From assembly GCF_016862935.1 (NCBI RefSeq), contig NZ_BONX01000002.1, forward strand, positions 310,001 to 374,000: a DNA stretch of 64,000 bases, read 5' to 3'. Each line of letters starts with the position of its first letter. Position 1 is the first letter of the stretch. The stretch comes from Plantactinospora mayteni. GTDB lineage: Bacteria; Actinomycetota; Actinomycetes; Mycobacteriales; Micromonosporaceae. The notes below the pieces were generated by a model. That model did not search any database and was not told where the DNA came from. It was given only the letters and a program-made list of their open reading frames with translations. This document shows positions 15,788-23,028 of the stretch, piece by piece. The translations under genes and the position numbers were made by a program.

Positions 15788-17815
15788 GTGCCCGCACTGC
15801 CGTCCAGCGTGCCCGCCGCGGTGCTCGACACCACCTCCACCGCGCTGCTGACCGCCGCCGGGAACGGCGAGGTGACCTGGTACAACCGGGCGGCGCAGCG
15901 GCTCGGCCAGCTCATCGGCGCGGACATCGGCTCGCTGCCGTTCGGCGCCGCCACCCCGGACGGACCGCCGGTCGAACTGCGCTGCCCGACGGTCGACGGC
16001 GCGGTCCGGCACCTGCGGGTGACGTGTCGGCGGCTTCCGCCGCTGCCGCGCACCGACCCGGAGCCGGACGGCCAGTTGGTCTACGAGCTGACCGACGTCA
16101 CCGAGCAGCGCGCCGACCGGCGCCGCGCCGACGACTACGCCTGGCGGCTGTCCCACATCGAGCAGTTGGCCCGGGTCGGCACCTGGGAGTGGCACCTCCC
16201 CACCGACCAGGTGGTCTGGTCACCCACCCTGAAGGCGATGATCGGGCTGGCCCCGGAGACCGCGCTCGACTACCCGACCTACCGGAAGATGATCCACCCG
16301 GACGACCTCGGGATGATCGAGGCAACCCTGGACCGGGCGATCCGGGAGGCCAACTCGTTCACCTACACCCACCGGATGTACCTGGCGAACAGCCGGCAGA
16401 TCCGCGTCCTGGAGTGCTACGGCGAGGTCTTCACCGACGAGTCCGGCCGGCCGCTGCGGATGCTCGGCACGGCACACGACATCACCGAGATCCGGCAGGT
16501 CCAGGACGAGCTGGCCTACCTGGCCGAGCACGATCCGCTGACCGGGCTGCCGAACCGGCGGGCGCTGACCGCCCGGATGAGCGAGCTGACCGGCGCCGGT
16601 GGCCCGGCGGCGGCCGCACTGCTCCTGATCGACATCGACAACTTCAAGGACATCAACGACCTGCGCGGGCACGCCATCGGCGACGAGGTGCTCCGGCTGC
16701 TGGCCCGGCTGCTCCCCGACCACCTGCCCACCGAGGCGGTGCTCGGCCGGCTCGGCGGGGACGAGTTCGCCGTCCTGCTGCCCTCCTGCGACGCCGATCG
16801 GGCACTCGCGATCGGGGCCGGGCTCTGTGACCTGGTCGCCCGTACCCCGCTCGCGGTGCGCGGCGAGCCGCTGCGGGTGACGCTGAGCATCGGCGCCGCC
16901 CCGCTCGACACCGCCGACGACGACACCCTGCTGCTCGCTCACGCCGACCTGGCGCTCTACCAGGCCAAGGGCGAGGGCCGCAACCGGGCCCGCCTCTTCG
17001 CGCCGGAGCAGCACCGGCAGGCCGCCCAGCGGGTCGATCTGGTCTCCCGGGTACGCCGGGCGCTGGACACCGGTCAGTTGCAGCTCGACGCCCAGCCGAT
17101 CATCGACCTCGGCGACGACCAGGTACGCAGCTACGAACTGCTGATGCGGGTACGCGACGACCAGCACCGGCAGATCGGTCCCGGCGACTTCCTGCCGGCG
17201 CTGGAGCGCGGCGACATGATCTACGAACTGGACCGCTGGGTGGTGGAGACCGCCACCGGAGCACTCGCGGCGGCCCGGGCGGCCGGGGTGGAGCTGCGGC
17301 TGGACGTCAACATCTCCAGCCGCTCGCTGGAGGATCCGAGCTTCGGTGACTGGGTGGTCGGCACGCTGGCCGCGTCGGGCGTACCCGCGACCCAGCTCGG
17401 CCTGGAGATCACCGAGACCACCGCCATCGCCAACCTGGCCGCGGCCCGCCGGCTCGCCTCCACGCTCACCTCGGCCGGCTGCCGGTTCAGCCTGGACGAC
17501 TTCGGCGCCGGATACGGCTCCTTCGTCTACCTCAAACACCTGCCGTTCAGCGCGGTCAAGATCGCGGGTGAGTTCGTCCGGCAGGCCGACCACGGCGGCT
17601 CCGACCCGATCCTGATCGACGCGGTGGTCCGGGCCGCGCACGGGCTCGGGATGCGGACCGTCGCCGAGCACATCGACCGGCCCGAGCTCGTGCCGGTGCT
17701 GCGTGGACTCGGCGTCGACCGGGGTCAGGGATACCACCTGGGCCGGCCCGAGCCGCTGCACGAACTGATGGCCCGGACCATCGCCCGGAGCGGCGTCTCC
17801 GCGACCAGCCGGTAG
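15788..17815 (+). CDS. PAS-PAS-GGDEF-EAL cyclic-di-GMP enzyme
   Basis: In 675 residues an N-terminal PAS-like fold (about 10-115), a second PAS with PAC segment (about 125-245), a GGDEF domain (about 250-410) and an EAL domain (about 425-665) follow one another. The cyclase motif RLGGDEFAVLL is intact, but no RxxD inhibitory site precedes it. The EAL signature reads ELL and KID reads KIA. The metal and catalytic positions Glu, Asn (DVNIS), Glu (EITET), the DDFG pair, Lys, Glu (AEHID) and Gln (GQGYHLG) are all present in correct spacing. It probably makes and/or degrades c-di-GMP in response to a PAS-sensed signal. No membrane segments are seen. GGGAGG precedes the GTG. Confidence 0.92.
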   Translation: MPALPSSVPAAVLDTTSTALLTAAGNGEVTWYNRAAQRLGQLIGADIGSLPFGAATPDGPPVELRCPTVDGAVRHLRVTCRRLPPLPRTDPEPDGQLVYELTDVTEQRADRRRADDYAWRLSHIEQLARVGTWEWHLPTDQVVWSPTLKAMIGLAPETALDYPTYRKMIHPDDLGMIEATLDRAIREANSFTYTHRMYLANSRQIRVLECYGEVFTDESGRPLRMLGTAHDITEIRQVQDELAYLAEHDPLTGLPNRRALTARMSELTGAGGPAAAALLLIDIDNFKDINDLRGHAIGDEVLRLLARLLPDHLPTEAVLGRLGGDEFAVLLPSCDADRALAIGAGLCDLVARTPLAVRGEPLRVTLSIGAAPLDTADDDTLLLAHADLALYQAKGEGRNRARLFAPEQHRQAAQRVDLVSRVRRALDTGQLQLDAQPIIDLGDDQVRSYELLMRVRDDQHRQIGPGDFLPALERGDMIYELDRWVVETATGALAAARAAGVELRLDVNISSRSLEDPSFGDWVVGTLAASGVPATQLGLEITETTAIANLAAARRLASTLTSAGCRFSLDDFGAGYGSFVYLKHLPFSAVKIAGEFVRQADHGGSDPILIDAVVRAAHGLGMRTVAEHIDRPELVPVLRGLGVDRGQGYHLGRPEPLHELMARTIARSGVSATSR

Positions 17816-17824
17816 CTACGCGCA

Positions 17825-18802
17825 CTACTCGGCGGCCAGCGTCACCACCTCGTCGGCGCAGCCCCAGCCCAGGGTGACGCCGGCACCGCCGTGCCCGTAG
17901 TTGTGGACCAGCCGGGCCGGTCCGGCCAGCCCGGAGGCGTCCTCGGCCAGCCGGGCCCCGCCGAGCCGGCCGGGCCGCAGCCCGGCGAGCTGCCCGCGCA
18001 CCGGCGCTGCGGCCAACTCCGGGACCAGCGCGACACACCGGGCCAGGATCGCCGCGCCGGCTTCGTCGTCCGGCCCGGTCTCCGTCCGGTACGGCTCGAA
18101 GGTGCCGCCCAGCACCACGTCCCGGCTGCGCGGGTGTACGTAGGTGATGCCGGCCGGGTTCCCCTCGTCGCGTACCGAGGTGGTCAGGCCGGGGTTGCCG
18201 ACCAGCACGATCCGGCCCCGGATCGGGTGCACGGCCGGATCGTCGGCGAGCTTGCCGGCGGCCAGCCCGGTCGCGTTGACCACCAACGGCGGGCGCTGCG
18301 CCGACGGCCACAGTTCGGCCGCGATCCCGGGCACGTCGGCGAGCCGCTCCACCCGGTACCGACGCACCGGCACGTCCAGCCCGGCGAGCCGCTCGACCAG
18401 CCACTCCAGGTACGGGCCCATCTCGACCGTCGGCACGGTGAACCGCCACTGCCCGGCGTACCCGTCGGGGGGCGGGACGGCCCGGAAGTCGGGTACCGCC
18501 GGGGCCCACCACGGGTCCTCGGTCACCGGCTCGCGCAGCAGCATCCGGGTCGGCCGCATCACCACCCCCGGCACCTGCTGCCGGGCCTGCTCGGCGAGCA
18601 CCTCGAAGGTGCGCCGGGCCCAGCCCAGCACCCGAGGGTCACCACTGGTCCGGGTCGGGTACCAGACCGCGGCGGCGACCCGGGAGACCGTGTCGGCCGG
18701 CTCGTCGGCGGTCAGCACCGTCACCCGGGCTCCCACCTCGGCCAGCCGTACCGCGGTGGTCAGGCCGACCACCCCCGCGCCGAGCACCACGACGTTCCGC
18801 AT
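17825..18802 (-). CDS. FAD-dependent D-amino-acid-oxidase-like enzyme
   Basis: The 325-residue flavoprotein starts MRNVVVLGAGVVGLTTAVRLAE, the N-terminal FAD-binding dinucleotide fold. It carries AAAVWYPTR, the DAAO-type active-site approach, a central GRIVLVG segment, and the C-terminal NYGHGGAGVTLGWG element of D-amino acid oxidases. Length and layout match DAAO, which deaminates D-amino acids to keto acids with release of peroxide. The longer upstream open frame is ignored because the FAD motif fixes the start. The gene converges on the c-di-GMP gene with a 9-bp gap. It is 1.4 kb from the NRPS cluster, with no sign that it belongs to it. Confidence 0.88.
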   Translation of the reverse strand: MRNVVVLGAGVVGLTTAVRLAEVGARVTVLTADEPADTVSRVAAAVWYPTRTSGDPRVLGWARRTFEVLAEQARQQVPGVVMRPTRMLLREPVTEDPWWAPAVPDFRAVPPPDGYAGQWRFTVPTVEMGPYLEWLVERLAGLDVPVRRYRVERLADVPGIAAELWPSAQRPPLVVNATGLAAGKLADDPAVHPIRGRIVLVGNPGLTTSVRDEGNPAGITYVHPRSRDVVLGGTFEPYRTETGPDDEAGAAILARCVALVPELAAAPVRGQLAGLRPGRLGGARLAEDASGLAGPARLVHNYGHGGAGVTLGWGCADEVVTLAAE

Positions 18803-18813
18803 CCGACCAGCCT

Positions 18814-18897
18814 GCCGGTCAACCCCGCCGGACGTCCACCGCGACGTGGCCCGTCCGACCGGTCCGCCGGTCAACCACGCCGGACGTCCACCGCGAC
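18814..18897. repeat. 32-bp direct duplication overlapping a gene end
   Basis: GCCGGTCAACCCCGCCGGAC... at 18814-18845 recurs at 18866-18897 with one C/A difference. The second copy contains the last codons and the stop of the lipoprotein gene (VAVDVRRG then TGA), so the first copy looks like a duplicated fragment of that 3' end. Confidence 0.8.
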
Positions 18898-19596
18898 CAC
18901 GTAGCGGCCGTCGGTCCGGGTCAGTTCCAGGGCCCGTACCGGCAGTGCCTGGTCGCTGCCGGGCGCGACCCGCAGGCCCAGCCCGTAGGTGAGGTAGCCC
19001 TCGAAGTCGCCGCCGAAGGCGTATCCGCGCAGGGTGGGATAGCCGAGTTCCGGGGCGGGCGAGGTGGTGACCGAGGAGCGACCGCGCTCGTCGTGCGCCT
19101 GGGCCTGGACGAACCGGATCCGCAGGAAGGCGTTGCCCGGCAGCCGGATCGGCTCGCCGGTCCCCTCGGCCGGGATCCGGCCCAGGTAGGCCAGTTCGTA
19201 GGAGGGGAAGCCGCCCCGGAAGGAGAACGAGATCCGGGTGTACCCGGGGCGCTGCTCCGGGTGGTCGGCCGCCCGGATCTCCACCAGGTACGGCAGCGGC
19301 GGTGCGGGTGGCGGTGCCACCGGTGGGCGTACCGGGTGCCGGACCAGTGCCGGTTCGGCGGGCACGGCCCAGCCGTACGCGGTCCGGAACGAGGTCACCT
19401 CCTCGTCGGGTACGGGGCGGGTCGGGGTGCCCGGGGCGGTGGTGCCGTCGCCCGGGGGTGCGGTGGGGCGGGCGGGATCCGCCGAGGTCGAGGCCGACGG
19501 CGGATCGGGCGGGGTACCGGGGCGGGGTGCCGGATCGCAACCGGCCAGCCCGACGAGCAGTACGACGAGAAGTGGCGGTAGGCGGTGTCGTCTCAT
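18871..19596 (-). CDS. AMIN-like domain lipoprotein
   Basis: The 241-residue precursor has a signal peptide RRHRLPPLLVVLLVGLAGC, with the lipobox LAGC giving Cys20. A Pro-Thr-Ser-rich spacer to about residue 65 is followed by a beta-rich domain (PYLVEIRAADHPEQRPGYTR, then ISFSFRGGFPSYELAYLGRI) characteristic of actinobacterial AMIN-like lipoproteins. It should be anchored on the outer face of the membrane; AMIN-type folds are linked to cell-wall targeting, but no function is established for this branch. The C-terminus is inside a short direct duplication. It is divergent from the small gene at 19814. Confidence 0.85.
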   Translation of the reverse strand: MRRHRLPPLLVVLLVGLAGCDPAPRPGTPPDPPSASTSADPARPTAPPGDGTTAPGTPTRPVPDEEVTSFRTAYGWAVPAEPALVRHPVRPPVAPPPAPPLPYLVEIRAADHPEQRPGYTRISFSFRGGFPSYELAYLGRIPAEGTGEPIRLPGNAFLRIRFVQAQAHDERGRSSVTTSPAPELGYPTLRGYAFGGDFEGYLTYGLGLRVAPGSDQALPVRALELTRTDGRYVVAVDVRRG

Positions 19597-19783
19597 GCCG
19601 CTGTGACGCGCGACCGGGGCGCCCGGTTTACCGGGCCCGGGTCAGCGGTTAGCGGCGACCCGGGGGACGTCTCCGAGCCTCGACGCGAGAAAACACCTCC
19701 CGCAGGGTAGCGGCAATCTCACTCCAGGTCCATACAGGAAGACCCCTAAACCGTGCCGGAACCCCGTAAGTAAATAAACTTGC

Positions 19784-19810
19784 TTGACGAGGGATCAATG
19801 AGGGTTTCTA
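19784..19810 (+). promoter_or_regulatory. possible promoter of the small gene
   Basis: TTGACG (19784-19789) and TTTCTA (19805-19810) are 15 bp apart in an AT-rich patch unusual for this sequence. If used, the transcript would start near 19817 and the ATG at 19829 would be the start codon. This is a weak match. Confidence 0.25.
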
Positions 19811-19813
19811 CGC

Positions 19814-20176
19814 ATGAAAGGTACGACTATGCTCAGGACCGTGAAGGAAGACATGGACCGCGAGCTCAGCGCTTCCACCCGGACCCAGCGCTACGTGGTG
19901 GTGTCCGAGGTCGTCGTCGAGGTCGAGAACGACTACCGACTCCGCGCGGCGGCACTGGCCAAGTTGGACGCCGTGGCGTCCAGTACCCCCGAGGGGCTGG
20001 AGCGGATGCGCAGCCGCATCGAGGGCGACACCGCGGTCGCGCTCGACTTCCTCACCGATCCCGTCGCGGCCATCGCCGCCGCGGACGGCATCCGCGCACA
20101 CGGCCACGGCATCCGGGTACGCCGCTATCTCCCCCGGGACGACGGCGACGGCGTCCCGGGAGGCGAGGAGCGGTAA
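19814..20176 (+). CDS. small acidic protein of unknown function
   Basis: I do not recognise this 120-residue protein. It has no membrane segment or signal peptide. The sequence is a charged helix-rich region: MDRELSASTRTQRYVVVSEV, VENDYRLRAAALAKLDAV, TPEGLERMRSRIEGDTAVAL. The C-terminus is polar and disordered-looking. The ATG at 19814 has GAGGG ten bases upstream; an in-frame ATG at 19829 has AAAGG eight bases upstream and would remove five residues. It ends at a strong bidirectional hairpin shared with the convergent thioesterase gene and lies just outside the NRPS cluster. Confidence 0.65.
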   Translation: MKGTTMLRTVKEDMDRELSASTRTQRYVVVSEVVVEVENDYRLRAAALAKLDAVASSTPEGLERMRSRIEGDTAVALDFLTDPVAAIAAADGIRAHGHGIRVRRYLPRDDGDGVPGGEER

Positions 20177-20183
20177 CCATTCC

Positions 20184-20227
20184 GCCGACCGGACCGCCCC
20201 CGGCGCAGCGGGGCGGATCCGGCCGGC
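20184..20227. terminator. bidirectional terminator at the left end of the NRPS cluster
   Basis: The arms at 20184-20200 and 20210-20227 form a nearly perfect 17-bp GC stem around a 9-nt loop, between two convergent stop codons (20176 and 20249). There is no strong U-run. An outer pair CGGTAAC / GTTACCG (20171-20177 and 20248-20254) could extend it. Confidence 0.65.
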
Positions 20228-20248
20228 GGCGGCGCCGGTCGGGCGGCG

Positions 20249-21004
20249 TTACCGGGGCACGATCCGCTCGACCAGCAGCGGCACCAGCCGGTCCGCCTGG
20301 TCGTCGAGATAGAAGTGACCACCGGGCAGCGAGTGCACGTCGAGTCCGGCGGTGGTGTGCACCACCCAGCGACGCGCGTCGGCGGTGGTGAAGGTGTGGT
20401 CCCGGTCCCCGACGATCGCGGTGACCGGGCAGTTCAGCGGCTCACCGGCCGCATACCGGTAGGTCTCGATCAACCGCAGGTCGCCCCGGACCATCGGCAG
20501 CGTCAACTGCCGGATCTCGTCGAGTTCCAGCAGCTCCGCGCCGTCCCCGCCGAGTTCCCGGAGGTACGCGACCACCCCGTCGTCGTCGCGCAGGTGCACC
20601 CCGAGCGAGCGTCGGGCCGACGGCGCCGGACCGGCCGACGCGAAGAGCCGGCGCACCGTCAGGGAGTCGCTGCCCCGCAACCGGCGGGCCACCTCGAAGG
20701 CGACCACCGCACCCATGCTGTGCCCGAAGAACACCACCGGTCCGGTCAGTTCCCGCTCGACCGCCGCGACGATCTCGTCGACGAGTACGGTCATGTCGTC
20801 GACGATCGGCTCGCCGTACCGGTTCTGCCGGCCGGGGTACTGCACCGCGATCACCTCGATCGAGTCCGGGACGAGACTCGCCCAGCCCCGGTAGCCCGCC
20901 GCCCCGCCACCGGCGTGCGGAAAGCAGACCAGCCGGACCGTGGCCCGGGGCGCGGCTCCGAAGCGGAGGAACCAGTCGTTCGTGACCCTGCCGTACGTGC
21001 TCAC
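20249..21004 (-). CDS. type II (editing) thioesterase
   Basis: The 251-residue alpha/beta hydrolase has the N-terminal motif RLVCFPHAGGGAAGYRGWA, the nucleophile elbow GHSMG with Ser96, an acid region GDRDHTF (Asp200/Asp202) and His230 in LPGGHFYL. This is the layout of the free-standing thioesterases of NRPS and PKS clusters, which clear misprimed carrier proteins. It starts at GTG 21004, with GGGAAAGGG upstream, 49 bp after the SARP gene, so the two are co-transcribed. None of the cluster's NRPSs carries a conventional thioesterase domain, so a role in release should also be considered, but editing is the usual one. Confidence 0.93.
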   Translation of the reverse strand: MSTYGRVTNDWFLRFGAAPRATVRLVCFPHAGGGAAGYRGWASLVPDSIEVIAVQYPGRQNRYGEPIVDDMTVLVDEIVAAVERELTGPVVFFGHSMGAVVAFEVARRLRGSDSLTVRRLFASAGPAPSARRSLGVHLRDDDGVVAYLRELGGDGAELLELDEIRQLTLPMVRGDLRLIETYRYAAGEPLNCPVTAIVGDRDHTFTTADARRWVVHTTAGLDVHSLPGGHFYLDDQADRLVPLLVERIVPR

Positions 21005-21053
21005 CGGTGCAGCCCTTTCCCTCGATGGAACGCCCCCACACGGGGCCGGGCGG

Positions 21054-22928
21054 TCACCCGTTCTCCTTGGCAGCCGGGCCGGAGCGGCTGCCGAACGTAC
21101 GGTCCAGTGCCGCGTACCGCTCGTCGGCCGTCTCCTCGTCGGCGGCCTGTTCCAGGGCGAGCGCCCGGACCAGGTCGTGGAAGAAGTACCGGGCCTGGTT
21201 GGAACCGTCGACCTGGGCGACGTCCAGCAGTCGAGCGTCGACCAGTTGCTCCAGCAGTTCCCGCGCGGTGGCGAGGGTGACGTCGAGCAGCACGGCGGCG
21301 GTCCAGATGGCGAACCGGGGCGCGTCCAGCAGGGCCAGCAGCCGGAAGGCACGCCGGGCGGGCTCGCCCAGCCCCTGGAGGCTCAGCGCCACGCTGGCCC
21401 GGACCTCCAGGTCGCCGATCCGGAGTTCGTCCAGCCGACGACGCTGGCTGGAGAGCCGGTCGGCGAGCCGGGCCAGCCGCCAGTGCGGCTTCGCGGTGAG
21501 CCGGGCGCCCGCGATGCGTACGCCGAGCGGCAGGTGGCCGCAGAGTTCGACGATGCGTACCGCCGACTCCGGCTCGGCGGCCACCCGGGCGGCACCGACG
21601 ATCTTGGAGAGCAGCTCCAACGCCTGCTGGTGTTCGAGGACGTCCAGGTCGATCAGGGGTACGCCCTCCAGCGCCGCCAGCCGGGCCCGGCTGGTCACCA
21701 TCGCCGCGCAGGTCGGGCTCTCCGGCAGCAGCGGGCGTACCTGCTGCTCGCTGGCGGCGTTGTCGAGGAGCACGAGCACCCGCCGTCCGGCCAGCCTGCT
21801 CTGGTAGAGCTGGATCCGCTCCGCCATCGACGGCGGGATCTCCGACGCGTCCATCCCGAGCGCCCGCAGGATGGTGCCGAGCAGGTCGACGGGATCCGCC
21901 GGCTGCGGTCCGGCACCGCGCAGGTCGAGATAGATCTGCCCGTCCGGGTACGACGAGCGCAGCAGGTGCCCGACGTGGATCGCCAGGGCCGTCTTGCCGA
22001 GCCCGGCCATCCCGCCGATCACGCAGGCGAGCCGCCGCCCGCCGTTGTCCGCCCGGGTACGCAGCAGCGCGACCACCTGGGCGGCCTCCCGGTCCCGGCC
22101 GGTGAAGTCCGCCACGTCCGGTGGCAGCCTCGCCGGCAGCGGTTCGGCCAGGATACGCCGGACGGTGACCCGGGCCTCCGGTGCCGGCAGGCTGAGCGAC
22201 GCCTCGGCGGCCAGGACGGACTTGTGCAGGTCCTGTAGCTCGCGCCCCGGGTCGATGCCGAGTTCCTCGGCGAGCAGGTGCCGGTAGTCCTGGTAGCTGG
22301 CCAGCGCGTCCGCCTGCCGGCCGCAGCGGTAGAGCGTCAGCATGAGCTGGCCGCGCAACTGCTCGCGGAGCGGATCCGCGGCGACCAGTCCGGTCAGCTC
22401 GACGACCAGCCGGCCGTGCTGGCCGAGCGCCAGTTCGGCGTCGATCCGGTCGCCGAGCGCGGCCAGCCGCGCCTCCTCGAGGCGGGGCCGCTCCGCGTCG
22501 CTGAGGAACTCGGTCACCCCGGCGAGGGCGGGACCGCGCCACAGCGCGAGGGCACCCCGCAGCGCCTCGGCGGCGTCGGCCGGCCGGCCCTCCGCGAGGG
22601 CGTCCCGGCCGCGCGCCGCGAGCTGCTCGAAGCGCACCAGGTCGAACCGCTCGGGCGCGACCCGCAACACGTATCCGGGGCGCTGCCGGACGATCTCGGC
22701 GTCCGGAGCGAGCTTGGCGCGCAGCCGGGAGACGTACGTCTGGATCTGCGCCGCCGCGGTGACCGGCGGATCGTCGCCCCAGAGTACGACGGCGAGCCGC
22801 GAGTCGGAGACCACCCGTCCCCGCGCGAGCAGCAGTACGGCGAGCACGGTGCGTACCTTGGACGCGCTCAGCTCGACCACACCGGTCGAGTCGACCACCT
22901 CGACCGAGCCGAGGATCCGGAATTCCAT
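21054..22928 (-). CDS. SARP-family transcriptional activator with NB-ARC ATPase domain
   Basis: The 624-residue regulator begins MEFRILGSVEVVD at an ATG preceded by GGTGGAGAG. Residues 1-90 are the OmpR-like SARP winged helix (VRTVLAVLLLARGRVVS, TYVSRLRAKLAP, GYVLRV), and residues about 95-245 are the bacterial transcriptional activation domain (BTAD). An NB-ARC P-loop follows (IGGMAGLGKTALAIHVGH, about 325), with VLVLLDNA as Walker B. The C-terminal repeat region of AfsR is missing, so the protein is a mid-size SARP. Such proteins activate antibiotic clusters, and it sits within this one as the only obvious pathway-specific regulator. An in-frame start 29 codons upstream is less likely. Confidence 0.93.
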   Translation of the reverse strand: MEFRILGSVEVVDSTGVVELSASKVRTVLAVLLLARGRVVSDSRLAVVLWGDDPPVTAAAQIQTYVSRLRAKLAPDAEIVRQRPGYVLRVAPERFDLVRFEQLAARGRDALAEGRPADAAEALRGALALWRGPALAGVTEFLSDAERPRLEEARLAALGDRIDAELALGQHGRLVVELTGLVAADPLREQLRGQLMLTLYRCGRQADALASYQDYRHLLAEELGIDPGRELQDLHKSVLAAEASLSLPAPEARVTVRRILAEPLPARLPPDVADFTGRDREAAQVVALLRTRADNGGRRLACVIGGMAGLGKTALAIHVGHLLRSSYPDGQIYLDLRGAGPQPADPVDLLGTILRALGMDASEIPPSMAERIQLYQSRLAGRRVLVLLDNAASEQQVRPLLPESPTCAAMVTSRARLAALEGVPLIDLDVLEHQQALELLSKIVGAARVAAEPESAVRIVELCGHLPLGVRIAGARLTAKPHWRLARLADRLSSQRRRLDELRIGDLEVRASVALSLQGLGEPARRAFRLLALLDAPRFAIWTAAVLLDVTLATARELLEQLVDARLLDVAQVDGSNQARYFFHDLVRALALEQAADEETADERYAALDRTFGSRSGPAAKENG

Positions 22929-23028
22929 CTCTCTCCACCGGGGGTGGCCGGTCACGCCCGCGTCGCTGGCGTCGGCCGGCGCCGGAGTCCCCTGGGTGCC
23001 GAGCATCAGGACCACCTCCCGCCGCGCG

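Noticed and set aside
17825-18802. The D-amino-acid-oxidase-like gene as a tailoring gene of the NRPS cluster
   Set aside because: It is separated by the lipoprotein and small genes and a bidirectional terminator, and the predicted peptide offers no clear substrate.
21004-21054. A conventional type I thioesterase domain for peptide release
   Set aside because: No NRPS C-terminus has a GxSxG thioesterase domain; only the separate type II enzyme at 20249-21004 is present.
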